This document shows, piece by piece, positions 53,972 through 63,812 of a stretch of 64,000 bases of DNA. The position numbers were made by a program, and so were the translations under genes. The stretch is from contig NZ_JACJPX010000001.1 of the NCBI RefSeq assembly GCF_014696315.1, positions 124,001-188,000 of the forward strand, given 5' to 3'. The first letter of the stretch is position 1; each line of letters starts with the position of its first letter. The notes below the pieces were generated by a model, which saw only the letters and a list, made by a program, of their open reading frames with translations, searched no databases and was not told the DNA's origin. The stretch is from Calothrix membranacea FACHB-236. Lineage in GTDB: Bacteria > Cyanobacteriota > Cyanobacteriia > Cyanobacteriales > Nostocaceae.

Positions 53972-55198
53972 GTGATGCAATGGGAACTTAAACAGACCAG
54001 CCCTATAGAAAAGCTGGGTAGTGGGTCTAACCCCCTCAACAAATTGACCAATGGCAGTGCAAAAGATTCATTAAAATTACAAAATGTAGAAGGTAATTCC
54101 ATGATTTTATCTCAAGGAGATTTGATGCTTGAGAAAGCTGCATCATTAACTTCTTTGAAGGAAGAACAAAATTGTAATTCGGATGAACTATCAGACTCAA
54201 CAACCTTAAAAACTCAAGGTTCCCAAGGAAATAGCCCAGTTTTAGATCTGCCAAAAATTTTAGTAGTTGATGACCATGCTGCTAGTCGCATGACGGCTGT
54301 AGCGCTGTTAGCAATGGAAGGTTACGAAGTAATTGAAGCTGACAGTGGTGCGATGGCAGTGGAGATAGTTAAAGAAAAGCAACCAGATCTGATTTTGCTG
54401 GATGTAATGATGCCAGGAATGGATGGGTTTGAAGTATGTCAGATCCTCAAACAAAATGAACATACCAGGCTGATTCCAGTCATTTTTATTACAGCTTTAA
54501 ATGATAGGCGATCGCGGATTCGCGGGATTGAAGTTGGCGCAGATGATTTTCTCACCAAACCCTTTGACCGTGTAGAACTGATAGCGCGTGTTAAGTCTTT
54601 AGTACGGCAAAAGCGTCTCAATGAAGACTTAGATCATGCCGAACAAGTGCTATTTTCTGTAGCTATGGCGATTGAAAGTCGCGATCCGAATACTGGCGAT
54701 CACTGTGAACGATTACAAAAACTAGGACAAGCTTTTGGTGAATACCTGAATCTTACACGTAACCAAATTAAAGATTTAATGTGGGGTGGCTACCTCCACG
54801 ATATTGGCAAGGTAGGCATTCCTGATGCCGTGTTACTGAAAAAAGGTAAACTCACCGCCGAAGAGTGGGAAATTATGAGACAGCACGTTGTGATTGGCGA
54901 AAAAATCTGCCAGCCATTACGCAGTATGCGAGGTGTAATTCCAATTATTCGCCATCACCATGAACGTTGGGATGGTTCAGGCTACCCCGATGGACTCAAA
55001 GGAGAAGAAATTCCCTACCTGGCACAAGTATTTCAAATTATCGATATTTATGATGCACTAACGAGCGAACGACCTTATAAAAGGAGTTTTACCTCAGAGG
55101 AAGCACTGACAGTCATGCTAGAGGAAACTGATTTGGGTTGGCGCAATCCTCAACTGATGGAAAAGTTTGCAGAGTTTATTAATGCACAAGCTAGCTAG
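53972..55198 (+). CDS. Response regulator with HD-GYP cyclic-di-GMP phosphodiesterase
   Basis: A 408-residue cytosolic protein. The first 90 residues are polar and unordered. The receiver domain (about 93-212) has VVDDHAASR, phospho-acceptor Asp in LILLDVMMPGMDG, and FLTKPFD. The HD-GYP domain (about 225-405) has HDIGKVGIPD and HHHERWDGSGYPDGLKGEEI, so it should cut c-di-GMP, as in RpfG. ATG 53975 is as likely as GTG 53972. No partner kinase is next to it. Confidence 0.92.
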   Translation: MMQWELKQTSPIEKLGSGSNPLNKLTNGSAKDSLKLQNVEGNSMILSQGDLMLEKAASLTSLKEEQNCNSDELSDSTTLKTQGSQGNSPVLDLPKILVVDDHAASRMTAVALLAMEGYEVIEADSGAMAVEIVKEKQPDLILLDVMMPGMDGFEVCQILKQNEHTRLIPVIFITALNDRRSRIRGIEVGADDFLTKPFDRVELIARVKSLVRQKRLNEDLDHAEQVLFSVAMAIESRDPNTGDHCERLQKLGQAFGEYLNLTRNQIKDLMWGGYLHDIGKVGIPDAVLLKKGKLTAEEWEIMRQHVVIGEKICQPLRSMRGVIPIIRHHHERWDGSGYPDGLKGEEIPYLAQVFQIIDIYDALTSERPYKRSFTSEEALTVMLEETDLGWRNPQLMEKFAEFINAQAS

Positions 55199-55728
55199 TA
55201 CTGCTGTGCGGAAGTCAAGAGAATTATCAGCCTCATACCAATGAGAAACGCTTTTTCATAAGCGAAAATCTAATTCCTAAAACATAAGCAATTCTTTGAG
55301 GGTAGGCACTACGAGTTCTGTTGCTCAAACCTAGATGATGACGAGTGCCCACCCTACTAGCTTGGCAGAGACGCGATTAATCGCGTCTGTACAAGAGTGC
55401 TGAGTATAAATCCGATTCCATTCACGCCAGATTTTGGCACAAATCTTGCCATAAAAATCTGTCTTTCCCATGCCTCATGCCCAATGCCCCATGCCCAATT
55501 CTAGATTTTTCTACCCTCAAGGGATGAACGATGAAGCAAAAAAATCTAAAATCGGCATGGTTCAATTATTGATGTCAACTGACAAAAGGCTTTTTTGGTC
55601 AAGGTATTGTGAATTACCCACAAGATTTGGCATTTCAGTCTGTGATAATTAGCTGGTATTATTTGAAGCCTAAATCTCAAAAGACCAAGCGCAAATAGCG
55701 CAATTCATTTATAGCTGATAGCTAAATT
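55199..55728. other. Intergenic region, 530 bp, with REP-like palindromes
   Basis: Holds an inverted repeat (AGGGTAGGCACT at 55299 with AGTGCCCACCCT at 55344, one mismatch), the palindrome below, and CCCCATGC-type heptamers (about 55465-55500). A 60-codon frame at 55470 is not convincing. Confidence 0.55.
55369..55388. repeat. 20-nt perfect palindrome
   Basis: AGACGCGATTAATCGCGTCT. It is related to the inner part of the inverted repeat at 30355-30408. Probably a dispersed cyanobacterial palindrome. Confidence 0.65.
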
Positions 55729-57087
55729 ATGGTAGTTGTAGCAATTCTAGCGGCGGGACGCGGCACACGAATGAAATCACAGCTGCCCAAAGTTTTACAT
55801 TCTTTGGGTGGGCGATCGCTAATTGAGAGAGTATTAGAAAGTGTAGAGCCACTTTCACCATCACGGCGGTTAGTGATTGTGGGATATCAGGCTGAGGAAG
55901 TAAAAGCAGCCATGCAGTCTGTGCCTAATTTGGAGTTTGTCGAACAGACTGTACAACAGGGAACAGGTCATGCCATCCAGCAATTACTTCCGCACCTGGA
56001 GGGTTACAGTGGGGATTTACTGGTATTAAACGGTGATGTTCCATTGTTAAGCGCTCAAACTCTGCAAAATCTGTGGCAAACTCACCAAGAACATCAAAAC
56101 GCCGCAACTATCCTCACCGCATACCTACCAGATCCTCGAGGTTATGGGCGTGTGTTTTGTGATAGTGAAAATATTGTGCAACATATTATTGAAGACAAAG
56201 ATTGCACAACAGCCCAAAGACATAATCGCCGCATTAACGCTGGGGTTTATTGCTTCCGATGGCCAAATTTAGCTCAAGTGTTACCGCACCTCGAAGCAAA
56301 TAATAATCAAAAAGAATACTATCTCACTGATGCTGTCACAAAGGTGGGGAAAGTGATGACCGTAGATGTAGAAGACTATCAAGAAATTCTCGGCATCAAC
56401 GATCGCCTACAACTAGCTAAGGCATACGAGATTTTACAAAAGCAAATTAAGGAAAAATGGATGTTAGCGGGCGTGACCCTCATCGACCCTAACAGTATTA
56501 CCATTGATGACACTGTAGAATTAGAGCCAGATGTAGTTATTGAACCGCAAACGCACCTGCGGGGTAACACAGTCATTAAAGCTGGAAGCCATATTGGCCC
56601 AGGAAGTTTAATTGAAAATAGCCATATAGCTGAAAATGTCACGGTGCTATATTCTGTAGTCAAGGGTAGCACTGTGCAAGCTGGAACCCAGCTAGGGCCC
56701 TACACTCATTTACGCGGACAAGTGCAAATCGGTGCTGGCTGTCGTGTAGGCAATTTTGTGGAATTAAAGAATACACAATTAGGCGATCGCACTAATGTGG
56801 CGCATCTATCATATTTGGGCGATACAACAGCAGGTACAAAGGTTAACATTGGTGCGGGGACAATTACTGCCAATTACGATGGTGTGAAAAAGCACCGTAC
56901 CAAAATTGGCGATCGCACTAAAACTGGTTCCAATAGCGTCTTAGTTGCACCAGTCACCTTAGGCAATGATGTTTATGTCGCCGCAGGTTCAACTATTACA
57001 GAAGATGTCCCTGATGATTCTTTAGTTATTGCCCGGGCGCGCCAGGTAATTAAACCTGGTTGGCGCAACAAGAGTGCTGAGTCATGA
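55729..57087 (+). CDS. glmU: Bifunctional GlcNAc-1-P uridyltransferase / GlcN-1-P acetyltransferase
   Basis: Cytosolic enzyme of 452 residues that makes UDP-GlcNAc for peptidoglycan and polysaccharide. The N-terminal nucleotidyltransferase domain has [18 protein letters not shown]. The C-terminal left-handed beta helix has hexapeptide repeats ([31 protein letters not shown]). Both activities look intact. Confidence 0.97.
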   Translation: MVVVAILAAGRGTRMKSQLPKVLHSLGGRSLIERVLESVEPLSPSRRLVIVGYQAEEVKAAMQSVPNLEFVEQTVQQGTGHAIQQLLPHLEGYSGDLLVLNGDVPLLSAQTLQNLWQTHQEHQNAATILTAYLPDPRGYGRVFCDSENIVQHIIEDKDCTTAQRHNRRINAGVYCFRWPNLAQVLPHLEANNNQKEYYLTDAVTKVGKVMTVDVEDYQEILGINDRLQLAKAYEILQKQIKEKWMLAGVTLIDPNSITIDDTVELEPDVVIEPQTHLRGNTVIKAGSHIGPGSLIENSHIAENVTVLYSVVKGSTVQAGTQLGPYTHLRGQVQIGAGCRVGNFVELKNTQLGDRTNVAHLSYLGDTTAGTKVNIGAGTITANYDGVKKHRTKIGDRTKTGSNSVLVAPVTLGNDVYVAAGSTITEDVPDDSLVIARARQVIKPGWRNKSAES

Positions 57088-57134
57088 GTTATGAGTGCTG
57101 AGTTGGGGACTTCCAAGTAAAAAAATATTCCCTT

Positions 57135-57185
57135 GCTATTGTTAACTGTTGACAGTTGACTGTTAACTGTCAACCGTCAACAATT
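57135..57185. repeat. Short repeats of TTGACAG/TTAACTG type
   Basis: Imperfect 7-base units, in both orientations, form a foldback between glmU and the convergent peptidase gene. It may help end transcription. Confidence 0.65.
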
Positions 57186-57220
57186 AATTATTTTTTGGAG
57201 TTTCCTTGAGAGTTAATAAC

Positions 57221-58207
57221 TTACTCAGCACTGACTACTGAAGACTCTGGACTAACTATACAGCCAACATTAGTAGCAATTGGCAGTTCCAAAGTATCAC
57301 CCATTCTGTGACCGTCATGGTAAGCAGCGAGTAAGACTTGGCTGGTTTTACCCCAAGCGATCGCACCAGTAGCATCGAGTGCGATCGCACCCAAATCCCG
57401 CTGGTTATTATGTGCTTCTGCAAATGAGCGTTGCATCGCTTCTTTGAGCGACATCCCGTCAGTTACACGTACTACAATCTTGGCTGCTAGACATTCATCA
57501 ATAATGTCTTCCCCAATTCCAGTGCAACTTACACCCGCTTTTGCTGTAGCATAATTACCCGCAGGCATTGCAGAATCACTGACTCTACCAATCCGCTCAA
57601 AGCCCTTACCGCCTGTAGAAGTGCCAGCAGCTATTTTGCCATAAGTATCTAAAGCCACAACGCCTATAGTACCGCGTCCGGCATTACTACTTTCTACTAA
57701 TTCGGGTTCTGCTACCACCCCAGCCATTGTACTTTTGAAATTATCCTGACGCTCCTGTATCCATTCCTGCAAGCGCAAATCCGTTAAAGCGTTATAGCTA
57801 GGAATCTGCAACTCCCGCGCCAGTTCTGCGGAACCGTAATCTGAAAGTACTCGGTCGGGGGAGGTTTGTAAAAATTGTGCCAACTGAATTGGGTTCTTTA
57901 CCCGTGAAATATTAATAACACCACTAAAGCGTCCTGATGTTCCATCCATCAGCGAAGCACTCATCCGGATTTGACCATCAGATTGCAGCACCGAACCAGT
58001 ACCAGCATTAAAACGAGGGTTATCTTCCAATAATTGGCATCCTTGCACTACCGCTTCAGAAGCGCTGGCTCCAGAAATCAGGAGAGAATAGACTTCCTCC
58101 ACCACTGTATACAGCGCTTGGCGCACCGCCTCCACTCCACCTTTTCCGTGTAGTGAACTTCCAGCCCCTCCATGAATAATTAATTTTGGCTGCACCTGTA
58201 ACTTCAT
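57221..58207 (-). CDS. iaaA: Isoaspartyl peptidase / L-asparaginase (Ntn hydrolase)
   Basis: A 328-residue plant-type asparaginase precursor. It cuts itself before the Thr in GRGTIGVVALD to give alpha and beta chains; that Thr is the nucleophile. The glycine-rich IIHGGAGS start, NPRFNAGTGSVL and TSTGGKGFERIGRVSDS motifs are intact. It clears beta-aspartyl dipeptides, including the product of cyanophycin breakdown, which matters in nitrogen-storing cyanobacteria. Confidence 0.93.
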   Translation of the reverse strand: MKLQVQPKLIIHGGAGSSLHGKGGVEAVRQALYTVVEEVYSLLISGASASEAVVQGCQLLEDNPRFNAGTGSVLQSDGQIRMSASLMDGTSGRFSGVINISRVKNPIQLAQFLQTSPDRVLSDYGSAELARELQIPSYNALTDLRLQEWIQERQDNFKSTMAGVVAEPELVESSNAGRGTIGVVALDTYGKIAAGTSTGGKGFERIGRVSDSAMPAGNYATAKAGVSCTGIGEDIIDECLAAKIVVRVTDGMSLKEAMQRSFAEAHNNQRDLGAIALDATGAIAWGKTSQVLLAAYHDGHRMGDTLELPIATNVGCIVSPESSVVSAE

Positions 58208-58239
58208 ATATTATTTGCGCTATTTGCGTCTCAGTGGTT

Positions 58240-58410
58240 TTAGTTTGAGTCAGTTTCATTTTTAACGTTAGAACGCCGACGGCGGCAACGTTCTGAACAG
58301 TATTTCACTTCGTCCCAGCAATCTTGCCATTTCTTACGCCAGGTAAAGGGACGTTTGCATACAGGACAGATTTTTGTAGGCAGGTCAGATTTAGAACTTG
58401 TACGCCCCAT
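58240..58410 (-). CDS. DUF2256 small zinc-ribbon protein
   Basis: A 56-residue protein from ATG 58410. It has [15 protein letters not shown] and [10 protein letters not shown], two CxxC-type knuckles that should bind zinc, in the DUF2256 family plan. The role is unknown; such genes often sit near photolyase/cryptochrome-type genes, not seen here. It ends 32 bp before the isoaspartyl peptidase gene, so the two are probably co-transcribed. Confidence 0.85.
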   Translation of the reverse strand: MGRTSSKSDLPTKICPVCKRPFTWRKKWQDCWDEVKYCSERCRRRRSNVKNETDSN

Positions 58411-58823
58411 GTTAATACTGTGCAGATGAGAGAAAAATTGTGAGAGCGATGGAAAATTATTATAACCAAATTGTTACAACGGGAGGATACTTTTGGGTAA
58501 CAAATGTGGGGTTAATCCCCCTATAGGGTTATTTATAGTCATCTTAGTGGGAGATTGAAGACGATTGGCAGATGTTGCGACTCTTAATCAGCCGTTAATG
58601 TCCCTCTATAGTAAGATTTTGTCCGCATTACCAACTATGCAGACTAGAAAAAATCTCAGTGGGTGTCAGGATTTGCGATTAGCAAAAAGGCAATAATTTT
58701 GTGGGTCTAACCCCTCACAGATTTAGCCCAGAAGTCATGTATTTTTAATAACTTAGTATTTAAGGCTAATTACTGTGGTAAAAAAATAACATTGATAGAT
58801 AGGGAGTTTGCAGAAGGTCATTC
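58411..58823. other. Intergenic region, 413 bp
   Basis: Leader of the DUF2256 gene, with AT-rich sequence to the REP palindrome. No gene seen. Confidence 0.45.
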
Positions 58824-58856
58824 AGATCCCCGACTTCTTTGAGAAGTCGGGGATCT
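58824..58856. repeat. REP-like palindrome, downstream of the RAYT gene
   Basis: A 33-nt palindrome with 15-bp perfect arms (AGATCCCCGACTTCT) and TTG loop. Mate of the one at 59495-59527. Confidence 0.85.
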
Positions 58857-58864
58857 ATCCCAGC

Positions 58865-59437
58865 CTAATCATCAAGCAACAGTCGTTTGAAGCCACTGTT
58901 ATTAGGTAGGTTATGATCCGCCAAAAACTGCTGATAAGCTGGCTCTTGCTCAACCTGCGTTTTAATATATGCTGTTCTGGGTATTGTTCCTGTTCGTAGT
59001 CCTGCATACTCTAAATAGCTGGAAAACTCCCATTCTTCAGGTGTCTGTACCAGTCCGGCTTTGACTGGATTTAAATGAATATAGCGTGCGAGATTGACAA
59101 GATAATCAGTTTGTAAAACTTCAATACATTGAAACCTTCCCTGAAATAATACCCCAGAGCGATTAAAACGTTTATTAATTGCTTTTGTATAGGAAAGGGA
59201 AAGAGATTTCATGGCATCAGATAGGGTTTCATCTTTTAAATAAACTAAGAAATGATAATGATTGGGCATTAAACAGTAAGCAATAATATCTACCACATTT
59301 GTAATTAGATGCTCCTTTACTAATCGAAGAAAATAAATATAATTTTCTCGCTCAAAGAAAATTGTTTGTCGATTGTTACCACGATTATAGACATGATAAA
59401 AATTGCCTATTTGTAAAGTACTTTGTCGTCGCGGCAT
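58865..59437 (-). CDS. REP-associated tyrosine transposase (RAYT, IS200-like)
   Basis: A 190-residue Y1 HUH single-strand transposase. The N-terminus GNFYHVYNRGNNRQTIFFE is typical of TnpA-REP. The HUH motif is in LMPNHYHFLVYL, and the catalytic Tyr is probably in VNLARYIHLNP. RAYTs are host-like transposases that move nearby REP palindromes. Here two 33-nt palindromes flank the gene at 8 and 57 bp. Confidence 0.9.
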   Translation of the reverse strand: MPRRQSTLQIGNFYHVYNRGNNRQTIFFERENYIYFLRLVKEHLITNVVDIIAYCLMPNHYHFLVYLKDETLSDAMKSLSLSYTKAINKRFNRSGVLFQGRFQCIEVLQTDYLVNLARYIHLNPVKAGLVQTPEEWEFSSYLEYAGLRTGTIPRTAYIKTQVEQEPAYQQFLADHNLPNNSGFKRLLLDD

Positions 59438-59494
59438 GGGAAAGAAATCTGAGATGTCACCTTTATCATTCCCTTTAAATACATCCGTGGCATA

Positions 59495-59527
59495 AGCTCC
59501 CCGACTTCTTCAAGAAGTCGGGGAGCT
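59495..59527. repeat. REP-like palindrome, upstream of the RAYT gene
   Basis: A 33-nt palindrome with 16-bp arms (AGCTCCCCGACTTCTT) and one-base loop. It differs from the downstream copy by a G/C change kept on both arms (GCTCC vs GATCC), so pairing is maintained. Confidence 0.85.
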
Positions 59528-59579
59528 AGAAAACGCTTTGATCTGTTTCGGTGAAAAATCCCAATCCCCCAATCCCCAA

Positions 59580-62462
59580 TTAATGAACCGCTAAAGGCAA
59601 CAATAACCGGCTGACTACTCGGCGATCAGGTAATTGATAAATGTGCAACTCTCCTTGGATTTGCTGCATGATATTTTGGCAGATGAGTAGATGCAAACCA
59701 GGTGCTTGATCTAAAGCTGAAATAGCCAATAAATCCTTGGGTATATCTTGATTGAGTTCTGCCAATAGTTGCGCCTCAATCTCACCGTTATCTGTAATCG
59801 AAATGTCTAAGGTGCGTTGATCGGCGCGGCGACACCAAATATCTATTCTGCCGCCAGATGCAGTACGGTTACAGGCTGTCACCAACAATTCATGCAGCAC
59901 CATTTCTATTTTGGCAATATCACCAGCGATCGCCATTGCAGATAAATTTGCGGAATTTTGGGTACTATTAAAATCTCCAGTACTTTTAGTTGCATCCTGA
60001 TTTGCATCTGATTGTCCCAAACCATGTACGCCTATCCATAACTTGTGTTGTTGGCGTAAATTCTCTACTCTTTCCATTGCGCGCTTGAGTAAAGTAGCTA
60101 TAGGCATGGTTTCCCATTTAATCTGCAATTGCCATTGCTCAAGTTTTAGCAGTTCCGTAATCGAGGCTGTTGTCTGCTCAAACTGTCGAAGTGTTGGCTT
60201 CGAGCGGATTTGCGTCATTTCCTGAGCCGGAATGCCCAAATCATGTAATTGGGAAATTAACTGCGTTGCAGTCCTTTGGATTTCCTCTAAGCGACGATGC
60301 TTATACCAATTGAGTTGGTTTAAGTCTTGGTTTTTAGAGTCTAGAAGTTGGCTGATGCGTTTTTGTCGATGGAACCAAGCTAATTGATAAACAAGAGTTT
60401 CCGCTGCACTTAGGCTTTGCTGTGACCAATAACGCTCATGATGGTCTGCTAATAACACTACACTTGTAGGTTGATAAGCATCTGTAGTCCGCAAAACCAT
60501 CACTAAGATTTGCCCAATATCCGGCCCATTTAACCATTTTCTCGTTTGTGCAGGTAAATCATCTATGGTGACGCTGAGGTGAGCTGCTTGCGCCAAAGCC
60601 CACTGAATCACAGCTTCACTTTGAAGGAATACAGGTGCATCAACAACAATTTCAAATCCTTCATTAATTACCCCAGGGATAATTTCTACTCGCTCCTTGG
60701 CAGCAGACCAAGATAGCATAATTGCTAGCGGACAACCGAGAACAGATGCGATGTGTTGCAGGGCTGTGCGTTCTAAATGATTTTCTTCTACTTCAGAGAT
60801 TTGACTTTGGGTTTGTGCCAGAATCAGCAAGGATTGTTGAAAGCTTTGTAAAATCGTTTTCTGTTGCTCGTAATTACCTTGTAACTGCCACTGACGGATA
60901 ATTACACCAATTTGTTGACTGATACTCCACAGTAGTTCTTTTTCTAAAGTTGTCCAAGTGCGATGGCTTTCATGAGCAATCACCACAATTGCTGTGGGAA
61001 AATTACCTTGAGCGCAGTTGCAAACTAATAAAGAATGCAAGTCATTTTCGCTTAAGAAGGGTCGCCAATTAAAAAAGCGCAAATCTTCGTCTAGATTCTC
61101 AATTTCTACTGCTTCCGTTGCCCGTTGCAATAGTTGTCTATCTAAATCTTTGAGCGCTTGCAGGGTAAATTTTAAAGGTCGGCGATTTTGCTGTTGGCTT
61201 TGGTGAACAATTTGATAATGATTCTGGTCTGGGTCGTAGCGCAACAATAAAAAGCGGCTAGTAGCAAGCCTATCTAAAACTCGTTGAGCGCAAATGCGTA
61301 AGGTTTCATGAAGGTCATGTTCGCTATAGATAGCTTGGGCAATTTGGCTAGTTAACTGAGCATCCTCTTGAATTTGTTTAATGGTGGTTTCCATGCTTTC
61401 AGTAGGAGCCAGTAGCGAAATTAACCCAGCCGCACCTTGGACAAAATTTTTGTCTGCATCTGTCCAAATCCGAGCTTGATTACCTTCTACTGCCAGAAAA
61501 CCGAGTAAATCCTTGTAGCAAATAATGGGAGCTGCCAAAAGCGATCGCACTCGCAAACGTTGCAGTAACTTGCCAGTAAAATGAGTATTCAGAGAACTAC
61601 GGGATTCACCAATCCAGACAATTTGGTTGACCGATAAAGCATAATAAAATTCGCTCAAGTCTTGAATGGGAATTTTTACTGCTGGTTGTTGAGGAGTAAA
61701 ATTGCGGCTACTGGGGGAAACCTGATTGCTCATGCGACACCAAAAGTAGCGTCCTTCTCTCTCAAACCAGTAAATACTTGTACGGGATGGGGAAACAAAT
61801 TCTTGTGTGGCTTCTACTACTGCTTCTAATCTTTGTTCTAGGTTACCGAGCAGGCGTAAACTTTCCAGCAATTGCAATAACGGCTTTTCAGCGTGTTTGG
61901 TTTGCTGTTGCTGCAAATCCATCTCATATTGATAAAGTACTGCCCCTAGTTCGGCTAAAACAACTAATAGTCTGGCTTTGGCTTCTCCAGATAATAAGTA
62001 ACCCCACTTTTTAGAACCTAGCAAGACCACACCCATACAGCGATCGCGATAGCGCAGTGGTAAAATCACTGTGCCTTGAATGTGGAATTTTCTGGCTATT
62101 TCCTGCAATGTTTCCGAGCGATTTTCTCCTTGTAAATCAGCTATACCCAAGGGACGCTGTTCAATTACTACTTGCTCTAATAAATCTCCAGGGCTAAGAG
62201 CTAGCTTTTGATATAAAAAATTACCATCTCTAGTAGGTATAATGCCGCCTTTGCCAAACAATATATGATTCAGGCGATCGTAAAGCGCAATCCACACTAC
62301 TTCGTAGGCAAAATGCTCTTTAATATAAGAAAGAGTAATTTCAATCAGATTTTCAAGATTATTTTCTTCCCGGAGTTGTTGTAGGACTCGCCCCAAGGAA
62401 AAAATCTGTTTTTCAGCAGCTGTAGGTTTTTCTGGCGGCCCCATCTGATTATTAGTCAACAT
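59580..62462 (-). CDS. Multi-GAF sensor protein with degenerate kinase end
   Basis: A 960-residue cytosolic protein. Four GAF-like domains are arranged in order (about 30-190, 205-355, 375-530, 560-710), the first with VWIALYDRLNHILFGKGG. A coiled region (DLNQLNWYKHRRLEEIQ) takes the place of a kinase DHp domain, without a standard H box. The C-terminal HATPase-like domain keeps HELLVTACNRTASGG and ITDNGE but has a weak G2 (PGLHLLICQNI). Kinase activity is doubtful. No receiver protein is adjacent. GAF pocket ligands are unknown, and I see no typical bilin-binding Cys-His pair. Confidence 0.8.
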   Translation of the reverse strand: MLTNNQMGPPEKPTAAEKQIFSLGRVLQQLREENNLENLIEITLSYIKEHFAYEVVWIALYDRLNHILFGKGGIIPTRDGNFLYQKLALSPGDLLEQVVIEQRPLGIADLQGENRSETLQEIARKFHIQGTVILPLRYRDRCMGVVLLGSKKWGYLLSGEAKARLLVVLAELGAVLYQYEMDLQQQQTKHAEKPLLQLLESLRLLGNLEQRLEAVVEATQEFVSPSRTSIYWFEREGRYFWCRMSNQVSPSSRNFTPQQPAVKIPIQDLSEFYYALSVNQIVWIGESRSSLNTHFTGKLLQRLRVRSLLAAPIICYKDLLGFLAVEGNQARIWTDADKNFVQGAAGLISLLAPTESMETTIKQIQEDAQLTSQIAQAIYSEHDLHETLRICAQRVLDRLATSRFLLLRYDPDQNHYQIVHQSQQQNRRPLKFTLQALKDLDRQLLQRATEAVEIENLDEDLRFFNWRPFLSENDLHSLLVCNCAQGNFPTAIVVIAHESHRTWTTLEKELLWSISQQIGVIIRQWQLQGNYEQQKTILQSFQQSLLILAQTQSQISEVEENHLERTALQHIASVLGCPLAIMLSWSAAKERVEIIPGVINEGFEIVVDAPVFLQSEAVIQWALAQAAHLSVTIDDLPAQTRKWLNGPDIGQILVMVLRTTDAYQPTSVVLLADHHERYWSQQSLSAAETLVYQLAWFHRQKRISQLLDSKNQDLNQLNWYKHRRLEEIQRTATQLISQLHDLGIPAQEMTQIRSKPTLRQFEQTTASITELLKLEQWQLQIKWETMPIATLLKRAMERVENLRQQHKLWIGVHGLGQSDANQDATKSTGDFNSTQNSANLSAMAIAGDIAKIEMVLHELLVTACNRTASGGRIDIWCRRADQRTLDISITDNGEIEAQLLAELNQDIPKDLLAISALDQAPGLHLLICQNIMQQIQGELHIYQLPDRRVVSRLLLPLAVH

Positions 62463-62606
62463 TGCTTTAATATATAAAATGCCCAGAAAAGCACCCTGAA
62501 ACTCAGTTGCGTTTAAAAATAGCAGCTACAAAATAGATAGGAGAATGCGGAAAGTTATTTTCTGTTGAAATCTCAAATCCTATTTTTCCTCGCAACCCTC
62601 AATTGA

Positions 62607-63749
62607 ATGGATATTTATCAACTAGCACTTCGTCCACTCTTGTTTAATCTGCTGAAGACAGATCCGGAGTGGCTACATGAACAGGCTGTTCACACTCTCG
62701 ATTGGCTTTCTCAAACCAACGATCGCCAACCTGCTAAATTGGTTAATCATGTTCTAACGCAGTCATTGTGCTTACAAGATCCACGTTTAGAACAAACTCT
62801 ATTTGGTCTCCACTTTCCCAACCCTTTAGGTTTAGCAGCAGGGTTTGATAAGAATGGCATAGCTGCCAATATTTGGTCAAGTTTTGGCTTTGGTTTTGCT
62901 GAATTGGGAACTGTAACATTTGTTCCCCAACCTGGAAATCCTCGTCCCCGCCTGTTTCGCTTACCCTCAGACAAAGCTGTTCTTAACCGGATGGGCTTTA
63001 ATAATGATGGTGCAGCAGCAATGGCAGCAAGGCTAAAACAAGGGCAACAAGAACTCAACTTGCATATCCCCATAGGTATTAATTTAGGCAAGTCCAAGGT
63101 AACACCCTTAGAAGCATCTGCCAACGATTACCTGAATAGTTTTCGTTTACTCAAAGACTTAGGAGACTATTTTGTAGTCAACGTATCTTCTCCAAATACC
63201 CCTGGTTTGCGATCGCTCCAAGATGCAACCATGCTCAGTGCAATCCTAGATTTATTACAACAAGAGAATAAAACACAAAAACCGCTATTTGTCAAGATAG
63301 CGCCTGATTTAGAATGGGAAGCGATCGCCGATATTGTTGCTTTAGCCAAGACCTACCAGTTGGCGGGGTTAATTGCCACTAACACCACTATCCGCCGAGA
63401 TATCCTGAAAACTCAAATCATTGAAAAAACTGGCAACCCTGTAACTGAAGAAGCTGGTGGAATTAGTGGCGCACCATTATGCGATCGCTCCACTGAAGTT
63501 ATTCGCTTTATTTGGCAGCACACCCAAGGAAAATTGCCCATTATTGGCGTTGGTGGCATCTTTACCCCTGAAGATGCTTGGGAAAAAATTACTGCTGGCG
63601 CAAGTCTGATTCAAGTTTATACAGGCTGGATTTATGAAGGGCCATTAATGGTACGCCGCATTCTTAAAGGATTACTTTCCAAGTTAGAACAAAGCGGATT
63701 AACTTCCATCAATGCAGCTATCGGTTTAGAAGCAAAAGTGAAAAATTAA
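62607..63749 (+). CDS. pyrD: Dihydroorotate dehydrogenase (quinone), class 2
   Basis: FMN enzyme of pyrimidine synthesis, attached to the membrane and using quinone. It has 380 residues. The class 2 N-terminal helix ([19 protein letters not shown]) is present. The catalytic Ser is in [18 protein letters not shown] motifs include [26 protein letters not shown] and [13 protein letters not shown]. It is followed by a hairpin. Confidence 0.96.
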   Translation: MDIYQLALRPLLFNLLKTDPEWLHEQAVHTLDWLSQTNDRQPAKLVNHVLTQSLCLQDPRLEQTLFGLHFPNPLGLAAGFDKNGIAANIWSSFGFGFAELGTVTFVPQPGNPRPRLFRLPSDKAVLNRMGFNNDGAAAMAARLKQGQQELNLHIPIGINLGKSKVTPLEASANDYLNSFRLLKDLGDYFVVNVSSPNTPGLRSLQDATMLSAILDLLQQENKTQKPLFVKIAPDLEWEAIADIVALAKTYQLAGLIATNTTIRRDILKTQIIEKTGNPVTEEAGGISGAPLCDRSTEVIRFIWQHTQGKLPIIGVGGIFTPEDAWEKITAGASLIQVYTGWIYEGPLMVRRILKGLLSKLEQSGLTSINAAIGLEAKVKN

Positions 63750-63776
63750 CAACAGTTATTCTCGAATCAGTTCTCA

Positions 63777-63812
63777 AAGTTTGAGTTGGGATTAAGACCT
63801 CAACTCAAACTT
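63777..63812 (+). terminator. pyrD terminator-like hairpin
   Basis: A 12-bp perfect stem AAGTTTGAGTTG / CAACTCAAACTT with a 12-base loop, 27 bp after the stop. The remaining bases to 64000 show no gene. Confidence 0.6.

Noticed and set aside
55470-55652. 60-codon frame upstream of glmU
   Set aside because: Begins inside CCCCATGC heptamer repeats; no ribosome site or recognisable domain.
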